From positions 186,001-250,000 of the forward strand of contig CAVXXT010000001.1 in NCBI GenBank assembly GCA_963765815.1: a stretch of 64,000 nucleotides of DNA. Direction: 5' to 3'. Made by a program: the position numbers and the translations under genes. This stretch comes from DATLNF01 sp963765815 (lineage in GTDB: Bacteria > Actinomycetota > Actinomycetes > BP-191). Below, piece by piece: positions 44,874 through 55,354 of the stretch. Every line of letters begins with the position of its first letter. Position 1 is the first letter of the stretch. The notes under the pieces were generated by a model. That model saw only the letters and a program-made list of their open reading frames with translations, was not told the DNA's origin and did no database searches.

Positions 44874-46097
44874 GTGAGCTCGCCGGCGGTGCCCGACGCG
44901 ACCGGGCACTTCGGCCCGTACGGCGGCCGATTCGTGCCCGAGGCGCTGGTGGCGGCGCTCGACGAGCTGACCACGGCGTACGCCGACGCCCGCGCTGACA
45001 GCTCCTTCATCGCGGAGCTGGACCGGCTGCAGTCGACGTACGCCGGCCGTCCGACGCCGCTGACCGACGCGCGCCGGCTGGCCGAGCACGCCGGTGGAGG
45101 GCAGATCCTGCTCAAGCGCGAGGACCTCGCGCACACCGGCTCGCACAAGATCAACAACGTCCTCGGCCAGGCGCTGCTCACCCAGCGGATGGGCAAGCGC
45201 CGGGTGATCGCCGAGACCGGCGCCGGCCAGCACGGCGTCGCGACCGCGACCGTCTGCGCGCTGCTCGGCCTCGACTGCGTCGTCTACATGGGCGAGGAGG
45301 ACACCCGCCGGCAGGCGCTCAACGTCGCGCGGATGCGACTGCTCGGCGCCGAAGTGGTGCCGGTGACGATCGGGGCGCGCACCCTCAAGGACGCGATCAA
45401 CGAGGCGATGCGCGACTGGGTGACCAACGTCGACGACACGCACTACTGCATCGGCTCGGTAGTCGGCCCGCATCCGTTCCCGGCCATGGTCCGCGACTTC
45501 CAGCGGGTGATCGGCGTCGAGGCCCGCGCGCAGGTGCTCGCGCTGACCGGACGGCTGCCGGACGCGGTCGTCGCCTGCGTCGGCGGTGGCTCCAACTCGA
45601 TGGGCATCTTCCACCCGTTCGTCGACGACGCCGACGTGCGTCTCGTCGGCTGCGAGGCCGGCGGCGACGGCGTCGACAGCGGCCGGCACTCCGCGACGCT
45701 GGTCGGGGGCGCGCCCGGAGTGCTGCACGGCGCGCGGTCCTACCTGCTGCAGGACGCCGACGGCCAGACGCTCGAGACGCACTCGATCTCGGCCGGCCTC
45801 GACTACCCGGGGGTCGGCCCCGAGCACGCGTGGCTGCGCGACTCCGGCCGGGCGACGTACCGCGCCGTCGACGACGCCGCAGCGATGGCGGCGTTCCGGC
45901 TGCTCTGCCGGACCGAGGGGATCATCCCGGCGATCGAGACCGCGCACGCCGTCGCCGGCGCGGTCGACGTCGCGCGTAAGCTCGGCCCCGACTCGATCGT
46001 GCTGGTCAACCACTCGGGCCGCGGCGACAAGGACGTCGACACCGCGGCCCGGTGGTTCGCGCTCCTCGATGAGCAGCCGACGACAGAGCAGTCGTGA
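44874..46097 (+). CDS. trpB: Tryptophan synthase beta subunit
   Basis: TrpB condenses indole with serine using PLP and works as an alpha2-beta2 complex with TrpA. Motifs are G-H-F-G-P-Y-G-G-R-F-V-P-E, the PLP lysine in H-T-G-S-H-K-I-N-N, G-A-G-Q-H-G-V-A-T-A, the phosphate loop C-V-G-G-G-S-N-S, and E-G-I-I-P-A-I-E-T-A-H. GTG 44874 lies four bases after the trpC stop; GTG 44847, inside trpC, is the alternative. About 407 residues, normal size. The stop overlaps trpA (GTGA). Confidence 0.96.
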   Translation: MSSPAVPDATGHFGPYGGRFVPEALVAALDELTTAYADARADSSFIAELDRLQSTYAGRPTPLTDARRLAEHAGGGQILLKREDLAHTGSHKINNVLGQALLTQRMGKRRVIAETGAGQHGVATATVCALLGLDCVVYMGEEDTRRQALNVARMRLLGAEVVPVTIGARTLKDAINEAMRDWVTNVDDTHYCIGSVVGPHPFPAMVRDFQRVIGVEARAQVLALTGRLPDAVVACVGGGSNSMGIFHPFVDDADVRLVGCEAGGDGVDSGRHSATLVGGAPGVLHGARSYLLQDADGQTLETHSISAGLDYPGVGPEHAWLRDSGRATYRAVDDAAAMAAFRLLCRTEGIIPAIETAHAVAGAVDVARKLGPDSIVLVNHSGRGDKDVDTAARWFALLDEQPTTEQS

Positions 46098-46897
46098 CTG
46101 ACCTCAGCGCTCCGTTCGCGGCGGCGCGCGCCGAGAGTCGGGCCGCTCTGGTCGGCTACCTGCCGGCGGGCTTCCCGTCGGTCGACGGCTGCGTCGAAGC
46201 GTTCTGCGCACTGGCCGCGGCGGGCGTCGACGTCTTCGAGGTCGGCCTGCCCTACTCCGACCCGCTGATGGACGGCCCGGTGATCCAGGCCGCGGTCCAG
46301 CGTGCGCTCGACGCCAAGGTCGGCACCGCGCAGGTGCTCGACACGGTGCGGCGCGTGGTCGACACGACGGGGGTGCCGACGGTCGTGATGACCTACTGGA
46401 ACCCGGTCGACCGGTACGGCGTCGCGCGCTTCGCCGCCGATCTCGCCGCGGCCGGCGGCTGCGGCGTCATCACACCCGACCTCGTGCCCGAGGAAGCCGC
46501 CAACTGGATCGACGCCGCGACGGCGTCCGACATCGCACCCGTCTTCCTGGTCGCCCCGTCGTCGACCGAGGCCCGGCTGCGGGTGGTCGCCGGGGTCACC
46601 CGAGGGTTCGTCTACGCCGCCTCGACGATGGGCGTCACCGGTGCGCGCGCCGCGGTCGGCAACCGCGCCGAGGAGCTGGTCGGGCGGGTCAAGGCCTTCA
46701 CCGACCTGCCGGTCGCGGTCGGGCTCGGCGTGTCCACCGGGGCGCAGGCCGCCGAGGTCGCGTCGTACGCCGACGGCGTCATCGTCGGCTCGGCGCTGGT
46801 GGCGACCCTGCTCGACGCGGCCGGCGGGGACGGCGTCTCGGCGCTCAGCGCGCTCGCGGCCGACCTGTCGCTCGGCGTGCGGTCCGCCACCGGGTGA
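46094..46897 (+). CDS. trpA: Tryptophan synthase alpha subunit
   Basis: TrpA cleaves indole-3-glycerol phosphate and channels indole to TrpB. The 267-residue barrel has Y-L-P-A-G-F-P-S, V-F-E-V-G-L-P-Y-S-D-P-L-M-D-G-P-V-I-Q (catalytic Glu and Asp), M-T-Y-W-N-P-V, G-V-I-T-P-D-L-V-P-E-E-A, and V-G-L-G-V-S-T-G. GTG 46094 overlaps the trpB stop. It is intact, unlike trpE 4 kb upstream. Confidence 0.96.
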   Translation: MTDLSAPFAAARAESRAALVGYLPAGFPSVDGCVEAFCALAAAGVDVFEVGLPYSDPLMDGPVIQAAVQRALDAKVGTAQVLDTVRRVVDTTGVPTVVMTYWNPVDRYGVARFAADLAAAGGCGVITPDLVPEEAANWIDAATASDIAPVFLVAPSSTEARLRVVAGVTRGFVYAASTMGVTGARAAVGNRAEELVGRVKAFTDLPVAVGLGVSTGAQAAEVASYADGVIVGSALVATLLDAAGGDGVSALSALAADLSLGVRSATG

Positions 46898-46949
46898 GCG
46901 CACGGCACCCGGACGTGCGGCTGCCGGGTCCTCGTCGTACGGTGCGCGG

Positions 46950-47678
46950 GTGACTACCAACGCCGCGGCCCGCAAGCCGGTCGACCACCACGTGCGGCAC
47001 CGTGACGTCACGGGCGGGTGGCTGCGCCCCGCGGTCTTCGGCGTGATGGACGGCCTGGTCTCGAACGTCGCGCTGGTCGTGGGTGTCGCCGCCGCCGACG
47101 CCACCAACCGCTTCGTCCTCGTCGCCGGGCTCGCCGGGCTGCTCGCGGGCGCGTTCAGCATGGCGACGGGGGAGTACAACTCCGTGCGCAGCCAGAGCGA
47201 GCTGGCCGCGGCCGAGATCGCGATCGAGCGGCGTGAGCTGGCTCGCGCTCCCGAGGCGGAGGAGGCCGAGCTGGCCGCGATCTACCGCGGCAAGGGTCTC
47301 ACCCGCGAGCTGTCGGCGGCCGTCGCCAAGGAGCTCTCGCGCAACCCTGAGGTCGCCTGGCGCGTGCACGTCCGCGAGGAGATCGGCATCGACCCGGACC
47401 ACCTGCCCTCGCCGTGGACGGCGGCCGGGGTCTCGTTCGTGTCGTTCCTGCTCGGCGCCGCCGTACCTCTCATCCCGTACGTCGCCGGCGTCGACGACGG
47501 CGCGCTGCTGTTCGCCTGCCTCGGCGGTGCGGCCGCGCTCTTCGGCACCGGCGTCCTCGTCAGCCGGTTCACCGTTCGCGGCGCTCTCTACACCGGTCTG
47601 CGCCAGCTGGTGCTCGGCTCTCTCGCCGCTGCCGTGACGTTCGCGGTCGGCTCGGCCGTCGGCGTCGGAGTCACGTGA
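46950..47678 (+). CDS. VIT1/CCC1-family divalent metal (iron/manganese) transporter
   Basis: This 242-residue protein has five membrane segments. It shows the family motif G-V-M-D-G-L-V-S-N-V-A-L-V-V-G-V in helix 1 and S-M-A-T-G-E-Y-N-S-V-R-S-Q-S-E in helix 2. A charged cytoplasmic metal-binding loop follows (residues ~85-150, E-A-E-E-A-E-L). The last three helices include F-L-L-G-A-A-V-P-L-I-P-Y. The family moves Fe(II) or Mn(II) out of the cytosol. GTG 46950 begins 52 bases after trpA, and the stop overlaps lgt (GTGA). Confidence 0.9.
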   Translation: MTTNAAARKPVDHHVRHRDVTGGWLRPAVFGVMDGLVSNVALVVGVAAADATNRFVLVAGLAGLLAGAFSMATGEYNSVRSQSELAAAEIAIERRELARAPEAEEAELAAIYRGKGLTRELSAAVAKELSRNPEVAWRVHVREEIGIDPDHLPSPWTAAGVSFVSFLLGAAVPLIPYVAGVDDGALLFACLGGAAALFGTGVLVSRFTVRGALYTGLRQLVLGSLAAAVTFAVGSAVGVGVT

Positions 47679-48598
47679 CCGCGCACACCCTGCTGGCGTC
47701 GATCCCGTCGCCGCCGAAGTCGCAGATCGACATCGGCCCGTTCCCGCTCCGCGCCTACGCGTTCGCGATCATCCTCGGCGTCTTCGTCTGCGTCTTCATC
47801 GGCGAGCGCCGGTGGGTCGCGCGCGGCGGCACGCGTGGCGTGATCGGCGACATCGCCGTGGTCGCCGTGCCGGTCGGCATCATCGGCGGCCGGATCTACC
47901 ACGTGCTCACCAGCTGGTCGCAGTACGCCGACCGCCCCCTCGACGCGGTGAAGGTCTGGGAGGGCGGGCTCGGCATCCCCGGCGGCCTCATCGCCGGGAC
48001 GCTGGCGATCCTGGTGATGGCGCGCCGTCGCGGCGTGCGCGCGAGTGCCGTCCTCGACTGCGTCGCGCCGGGCGTCGCGGTCGCCCAGGCGATCGGCCGG
48101 CTGGGCAACTGGTTCAACCAGGAGCTGTTCGGCCGGCCCACCGACCTGCCGTGGGCACTGCGCATCGACCCCGAGCATCGGCCGTTCCGCTACCTCGCGG
48201 AGCCGACGTACCACCCGACGTTCCTCTACGAGCTGCTCTGGAACCTCGCCGTCGCGGCATTGGTCGTGCTCGCCGAGCGCCGCTGGCCGCTGCGCCGCGG
48301 CCGGGCGGCTGCGCTCTACGCCGCGCTCTACGCCGCCGGCCGGTTCGTCATCGAAGGCATCCGCATCGACGACGCCAACACCTACTTCGGGCTGCGCACC
48401 AACGAGATCACGTCGATCGTCGTCTTCGCCGCCGCGGTCGTCTTCCTCATCGCCACCCGCAACCGGGGCACCGACGACCGCCCCGTCGAGACCGCCGATG
48501 CGTCCGCCGCCGCCGACTCCACCGCGGCCCCTGACGAAGATCATGAGCGTCTACAGGCGCTAGAGGGCGACGTAGATGCTCATGATCTAGGTGAGTAG
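47675..48598 (+). CDS. lgt: Prolipoprotein diacylglyceryl transferase
   Basis: Lgt attaches diacylglycerol to the lipobox cysteine, the first step of lipoprotein maturation, ahead of LspA (13781). The 307-residue membrane protein has P-L-R-A-Y-A-F-A-I-I-L-G, V-G-I-I-G-G-R-I-Y-H-V, G-G-L-G-I-P-G-G-L, the signature G-R-L-G-N-W-F-N-Q-E-L-F-G, and H-P-T-F-L-Y-E. GTG 47675 overlaps the transporter stop. The last ~20 residues (D-H-E-R-L-Q-A-L-E-G-D-V-D-A-H-D-L-G-E) are encoded by a palindromic repeat and look like an added tail. Confidence 0.94.
   Translation: MTAHTLLASIPSPPKSQIDIGPFPLRAYAFAIILGVFVCVFIGERRWVARGGTRGVIGDIAVVAVPVGIIGGRIYHVLTSWSQYADRPLDAVKVWEGGLGIPGGLIAGTLAILVMARRRGVRASAVLDCVAPGVAVAQAIGRLGNWFNQELFGRPTDLPWALRIDPEHRPFRYLAEPTYHPTFLYELLWNLAVAALVVLAERRWPLRRGRAAALYAALYAAGRFVIEGIRIDDANTYFGLRTNEITSIVVFAAAVVFLIATRNRGTDDRPVETADASAAADSTAAPDEDHERLQALEGDVDAHDLGE
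48538..48588. repeat. Palindromic repeat overlapping the 3' end of lgt
   Basis: AGATCATGAGCGTCTAC (48538-48554) pairs with GTAGATGCTCATGATCT (48572-48588), 16 of 17 positions plus one G-U, around a 17-base loop. It lies within the lgt coding end and 52 bases before tRNA-Leu. The arms are A/T-richer than the surroundings. It looks like an inserted REP-type element; a terminator role is also possible. Confidence 0.75.
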
Positions 48599-48639
48599 GC
48601 GCGGGGAAGCGGCTTGTCCGTCCTAGACTTCCGTCGCCG

Positions 48640-48724
48640 GCCGGGATGGTGAAATCTGGCAACCACAGGAGTCTCAAACACTCCCGCCCGAGAGGGCTTG
48701 CGGGTTCGAATCCCGCTCCCGGCA
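48640..48724 (+). tRNA. tRNA-Leu, anticodon CAA
   Basis: The acceptor arms GCCGGGA (48640-48646) and TCCCGGC (48717-48723) pair fully, with discriminator A at 48724. The anticodon stem GGAGT/ACTCC encloses the loop CTCAAAC with anticodon CAA, reading UUG. A long variable arm (CGCCCGAGAGGGC region) marks the leucine type II structure. The T-arm is GCGGG-TTCGAAT-CCCGC. CCA is not encoded (ACC-G follows). A TAGACT hexamer at 48624-48629 may be the -10 box. Confidence 0.95.
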
Positions 48725-48760
48725 CCGTCACACCACGCCGATCCGACAGGGGCACCCGCG

Positions 48761-49357
48761 ATGACGACCGAGGCAGTGCCGCGCCGCGTCGTCATCGCCG
48801 AGGACGAGGCGCTGATCCGCCTCGACCTCAAGGAGATGCTCGAGGAGGAGGGCTACGTCGTCTGCGGCGAGGCGGCGGACGGGGAGACGGCGGTCGCGCT
48901 CGCGCTCGACCTCAAGCCCGACCTGGTCATCCTCGACGTGAAGATGCCGGTCCTGGACGGCATCGCGGCCGCCGAGCAGATCGCCCGCAAGCGCGTCGCG
49001 CCGGTGATCATCCTCACCGCGTTCTCCCAGCGGGACCTGGTCGAGCGGGCCCGCGAGGCCGGCGCGATGGCCTACCTGGTCAAGCCTTTCCAGAAGAAGG
49101 ACCTGCTGCCGACCATCGAGATGGCGCTGTCCCGGTTCACCGAGCTGGTCGGGCTCGAGGCCGAGGTCGACGACCTGCAGGGCCGCCTGGACGCCCGCAA
49201 GCTGGTCGAGCGCGCCAAGGGTCTGCTGATGACCGAGCACGGGATGACCGAGCCGGACGCGTTCCGGTGGATCCAGCGGGCCTCGATGGACCGGCGGCTG
49301 ACCATGCGGGCGGTGGCCGAGCTGGTCATCGGCGGCGACGGCCTGCCGACCTCCTGA
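48761..49357 (+). CDS. pdtaR: Response regulator with ANTAR RNA-binding domain (PdtaR-like)
   Basis: This is a two-domain antitermination regulator. The receiver domain has V-V-I-A-E-D-E-A-L-I-R-L-D and the phospho-acceptor D59 in L-V-I-L-D-V-K-M-P; lysine lies in Y-L-V-K-P-F. The ANTAR domain (residues ~150-195) has K-L-V-E-R-A-K-G-L-L-M-T-E-H-G-M and A-F-R-W-I-Q-R-A-S-M-D-R-R-L-T-M. Such proteins bind paired hexaloop hairpins in nascent RNA. ATG 48761 gives the family N-terminus. Position near polA and rpsA matches Rv1626 of M. tuberculosis. The cognate kinase PdtaS is not in the window. Confidence 0.93.
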   Translation: MTTEAVPRRVVIAEDEALIRLDLKEMLEEEGYVVCGEAADGETAVALALDLKPDLVILDVKMPVLDGIAAAEQIARKRVAPVIILTAFSQRDLVERAREAGAMAYLVKPFQKKDLLPTIEMALSRFTELVGLEAEVDDLQGRLDARKLVERAKGLLMTEHGMTEPDAFRWIQRASMDRRLTMRAVAELVIGGDGLPTS

Positions 49358-49533
49358 GCGCGCCCACGTCCGCCCCCGGAAAGCGGCAGGTCACGACACG
49401 GTCACGGCCCGGTCGCGGCGTATTCCCCTATGCGTAGCCGGTCCGGTACGTTTCCGCCGCCCCCCGAGTGCACGGGAGCGGCGCAGCGGCTCTCTCGAGC
49501 CGAGGCAGATCTCTCCCACAGAAGGGAGTCCGC

Positions 49534-50753
49534 GTGCGTTCACGCCGGCTCATCAAGATCGTCTCGCCTGTCCTGCTCGGTGCCATGGCGCTCAGCGCCT
49601 GTGGCGGCGGCGAGGACGAGGGCGACAAGGGCACCACCGGTGGCGAGAAGAAGATCGTCAAGATCGGCTTCATCGCGCCGCTCTCCGGCGACCTGTCCGC
49701 GCTGGGTCTCGGCATGAAGAACGCCGTCGACCTGGCCATCAAGCAGGCCAACGCGAAGAACGCCGTCAAGGGCTACACGATCGAGCTCGCCGCGGAGGAC
49801 GACACCGCGAAGGCCAACGTCGGCGCCACCGTCGCCACCAAGCTCGCGGGTGACGCTCAGGTCGCCGCTGTCATCGGCACGCTGAACTCCAGCGTGGCGC
49901 AGCAGGTCCAGCCCATCCTGGACAAGGCCAGCATCGCGATGGTGTCGCCCGCCAACACCAACCCGACCCTGACCCAGGGCGACAAGCCCACCAAGGTGCG
50001 CCCGTACAAGTCCTACTTCCGCGTCGCCACCACCGACGCCATCCAGGGCCCGTTCGCGGCGCAGTACGTCTTCGGCACGGCCAAGGCAAGAAGAGCGTCG
50101 TGGTCATCCACGACAAGAAGACCTACGGCCAGGGCCTCACCGACGCGTTCAAGGCCGAGTTCACCAAGCTCGGCGGCAAGGTGCTCGCCACGGAGACCGT
50201 CGGCGACAAGGACACCAACTTCTCGTCGGTCATCTCCAAGATCGCCCCGCTCAAGCCCGAGCTCGTCTACTACGGCGGTGAGTACCCCGTCGCCTCGCTG
50301 CTCTCCTCGCAGATGAAGGCGGCCGGCCTCAAGGTGCCGCTGATGGGCGGCGACGGCATCTACTCCGGCGAGTACATCAAGACCGGCAAGACCGCGGTCG
50401 AGGGTGACCTCGCCACGTCGGTCGGCGCGCCGACCGACCAGCTCGACACGGCGAAGCAGTTCGTCACGGACTACGCAGCCGGCGGCTACGCCGAGCCGTA
50501 CGAGGCGTACGGCGCGTACTCCTACGACGCGGCCAACGTGATCATCGAGGCGCTGGCCAAGGCTCTCGCCGAGAAGGACGACGTGGTCGCCGCTCGTGAG
50601 GAGATCGTCAAGGAGATCCAGGACACCAACCTCAAGGGCGTCACGGGTGACGTGGCGTTCGACGAGTTCGGTGACACCACCACCAAGGTGCTGACCGTCT
50701 ACAAGGTCACCGGTGCGAAGTGGGCGCCGGACAAGGTCGACACGTTCAAGTAG
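49534..50753 (+). CDS. livJ: Branched-chain amino-acid ABC transporter substrate-binding lipoprotein (one frameshift)
   Basis: This is a periplasmic-binding-protein-type receptor anchored as a lipoprotein: signal peptide with lipobox L-S-A-C (C23), then K-I-G-F-I-A-P-L-S-G-D-L-S-A-L-G-L-G-M-K, as in LivJ/LivK. It forms the sensor of the Liv transporter encoded downstream. One base is missing near 50087, between A-K-A and K-K-S-V-V-V-I-H-D. Corrected length is 406 residues. GTG 49534 is preceded by GAAGGGAG. The specific ligand (Leu, Ile, Val or another amide or amino acid) is inferred from family. Confidence 0.9.
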
Positions 50754-50788
50754 GTCGACCCGGCACGCAGCTCGACGCAGGACGTACG

Positions 50789-50822
50789 GCGAAGGGGCAG
50801 GGCACGCGCCCTGCCCCTTCGC
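50789..50822 (+). terminator. Hairpin between livJ and livH
   Basis: A perfect 15-base-pair stem (GCGAAGGGGCAGGGC, 50789-50803) with loop ACGC pairs with 50808-50822; ACGTCC/GGACGT bases extend it with one mismatch. It lies 35 bases after livJ and 61 bases before livH. Placed between receptor and permease genes, it probably acts as a partial terminator or RNA-stabilising hairpin, so that more receptor than transporter is made. Confidence 0.75.
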
Positions 50823-50883
50823 TACGTCCTATAGTCCGCGCCACACCCACACACACCCATCGCCCCTCGAGTGAGGAACGACG

Positions 50884-51816
<933 letters not shown>

Positions 51817-51820
<4 letters not shown>

Positions 51821-53544
51821 CCGCCCTCGGCCAGGCCCTCAACCCGATCGCCCGGACCCGCTCGGCGTACGACGCCGCTCGCACGCCCATGGCGGCATAT
51901 CGCCGGCCACTGGCGATCGCCTCGGCGGTGCTCGTCGTCGTCGGCTCGCTCCTGCCGTGGCTGACCTTCCGGGGCTACCCGGGCCAGCTCAAGGCGCCGT
52001 TCGTGCTCGGCGACGCGGGCGTGCGCAGCTACACGCTGCTGCTCGCCGTCGGGCTCGTCCTGGCGTTCGTCGACGTCCCCGGCCGGCGAAAGGCCGGCAT
52101 GTGGCTGACCGCGGGCATCGCCATCGTGTCGTTCGCGACCTTCGCCTCGGTGCTGAACGAGCGCGGCGGCCTCGCCGCGTTCGCACCGGGCATCTTCCTG
52201 GTGATCGTCGGCGGCGTCGTCGGCACCCTGGCGTTCAACTCGCTGCCTGACGACCGGCCGGCCGCGCGCTGGCGGCGGCAGCCTGCGTGGTACGAGCTGC
52301 TGATCGTCACGGCGGCGCAGCTCGCGCTGCTGGCCACCGTCGTCTACGGGCTCGACGTCGGCACCGACGACGGCGATCGCTCGAGCCGGATCATCGGCTT
52401 CTTCCTCTTCCTCATCGCGGTGTGCGCCGCCCTCAACGCCCTCGGGGTGTTCGCGGGGATCTCCGGCCTCTACCGGCGTCATCGCGCCGTCACCATGGCG
52501 GCCGGCGCGCTCGCGGCCGCGGCGTTCCCCTTCCTCATCTCCGAGGTGCAGGACGGCAACGCCTACTGGATCCGCGTCGCCGCCTCGATCGGCGTGTTCG
52601 CCGCCGCGGCGATCGGCCTGAACATCGTCGTCGGCCAGGCCGGTCTGCTCGACCTCGGCTACATCGCGTTCTTCGGCGTCGGCGCCTACGTCGCCGCCCT
52701 GCTCGGCGACGCCAAGCTCACGACGTCCGACGTCCACCTGCCGTTCTACCTCGTGATCGTGCTCTCGGCGGTGGTCGCGGCGATCTTCGGCGTGATCATC
52801 GGCGCACCGACGCTGCGGCTCCGCGGCGACTACCTCGCCATCGTGACGCTGGGCTTCGGCGAGATCTTCCGGCTGGTGGCCAACAACTACGACAAGCTGA
52901 CCCGCGGTCCCAACGGGATCTCCGGCGTGCCCAACCTCAAGGTCGGCGGCTTCGACTTCGGCGACGCGCACACGTTCTTCGGCGTGCACCTGCCCTACTT
53001 CGCCAACTACTACTTCATCGAGCTGCTCTTCATCGGCTTCGTCATCGTCGTGTTCAGCCGTCTCGCGGCCAGCCGCATCGGTCGCGCGTGGGTCGCCATC
53101 CGCGAGGACGAGACCGCCGCGGAGGCGATGGGCGTCAACACCATCTCGATGAAGCTGCTGGCCTTCGCCATCGGCGCCTTCCTGGCCGGCGGCGCGGGCG
53201 CGATCAACGCGCACGTGGCGACCCAGGTGTCGCCCGACTCCTACACGTTCCTCGAGTCGGTGACGCTGCTCGCAGCGGTCGTGCTCGGCGGCATGGGCAC
53301 GGTGGCGGGGGCGATCCTCGGCTCCACCGTCCTGATCGCGCTGCCGGAGAAGCTGCGCACCTTCCAGGACAAGCGGCTGATGCTCTACGGCGTCGCGCTG
53401 ATCCTGATGATGCGGTTCCGGCCCACCGGCATCGTGCCCAACAGCCGCCGCAAGCTGGAGTTCGAGGACGACGATCCGTCCACCGGTGACGCGGTCACCC
53501 AGGAACCCGTGCCGTCGCCCGGGAAGGCTGTGATGGACCAGTGA
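51817..53544 (+). CDS. livM: Branched-chain amino-acid ABC transporter permease LivM, long form
   Basis: LivM is the second permease subunit. The core (about residues 245-545) has L-N-I-V-V-G-Q-A-G-L-L-D-L-G, G-D-Y-L-A-I-V-T-L-G-F-G-E, and the ATPase-contact loop R-I-G-R-A-W-V-A-I-R-E-D-E-T-A-A-E-A-M-G. At 575 residues it is far longer than the usual 300-430: the first ~240 residues add about six membrane segments and polar linkers. The acidic C-terminal tail is also extra. ATG 51817 overlaps the livH stop (ATGA), and the stop overlaps livG. Confidence 0.92.
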
Positions 53545-54325
53545 CCGCCGTCATCCCCCCTGCGGTCGAGCGTGTGCTCGACGCCAAGCAGGTCGTCAAG
53601 AAGTTCGGCGGCCTCACCGCCGTCAACAAGGTCGACTTCCACATCGACTCCGGCGAGATCGTCGGACTGATCGGGCCCAACGGCGCGGGCAAGACGACCT
53701 TCTTCAACTGCCTCACCGGGCTGGAGGAGCTCACCGAGGGGGAGATCCGCTACCGCGGCAAGATCCTCTCCGGCCGGCCGGACGCCGTGGTCAAGACCGG
53801 CCTGGCCCGCACGTTCCAGAACATCCGGCTCTTCCACAACATGACGGCGCTGGAGAACGTCCTCGTCGGGCGGCACTGCCGCACCTCGACCGGTCCGATC
53901 TCGGCGATCTTCCGCGGCCCGAAGTTCAAGCGCGAGGAGAAGGAGTCGACCGACGCCGCGCGCGGCTGGCTCGACTTCGTCGGCCTGTCCAAGATCGAGG
54001 GCGAGCTGGCCAAGAACCTGCCGTACGGCGACCAGCGGCGCCTCGAGATCGCTCGTGCGCTGGCCACCGACCCGGGCCTGCTGCTCCTCGACGAGCCCAC
54101 TGCCGGCATGAACCCGCTGGAGACCCGCCAGGCGATGGAGCTGGTGAAGTCGATCCGCGAGGCGGGCCTGCCGGTCATCGTCATCGAGCACGACATGAAG
54201 TTCATCTTCAACCTCTGCGACCGGGTCGCCGTGCTGGTCCAGGGACAGCTGCTGGTCGAGGGCACCCCGGCCGAGGTGCAGTCCGACCACCGGGTCATCG
54301 AGGCCTACCTAGGGAGCCCGGTCGA

Positions 54326-54329
<4 letters not shown>
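53541..54329 (+). CDS. livG: Branched-chain amino-acid ABC transporter ATP-binding protein LivG
   Basis: This is one of the two ATPases of the Liv importer, 262 residues. Walker A is G-P-N-G-A-G-K-T-T; the LivG-specific segment G-L-A-R-T-F-Q-N-I-R-L-F follows the Q-loop. The signature region is L-P-Y-G-D-Q-R-R-L-E-I-A-R-A-L, and Walker B is L-L-L-L-D-E-P-T-A-G-M-N-P. The switch His is in V-I-E-H-D-M-K-F. The gene overlaps livM (GTGA) and livF (ATGA). Confidence 0.95.
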
Positions 54330-55042
<713 letters not shown>

Positions 55043-55354
55043 CCGCGCACTCCGGCCTTCGGGCCTGGACACGCCGAGGCCCGGACCGCCTTTGGTACCA
55101 CCTGCGGCTTCCCCGTCCGCGGGTGTTGTCTACTCGGCGTTCCGGGCCACGGTTTGCCACCCTGCAGACACAGCGCCGCCCATCTCGATGAGAGAGGAGG
55201 CCCCCGTCCGCAGTGCGGCGTCAGCGACCGTACCTCCGGCGTGCACCGAGCGTCAACGCGGCGTTTTCCGTTGTGGCGCAAGGGATCTGCGGGCGGTGCT
55301 GCTGCCCGACAAGGCCCGTGGCCACCTCGTCGAGTTGTGCAATATGTTCGGCCG
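55043..55354. other. Intergenic region between livF and the decarboxylase-like gene
   Basis: This 312-base stretch has no convincing gene. A small hairpin CCGGCCTTCGGGCCTGG near 55050-55066 may end the liv transcript. TTGTGC followed closely by AATATG near 55336-55345 is A/T-rich, but the spacing does not fit a standard promoter. Short open frames here lack the local codon bias. Confidence 0.5.
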
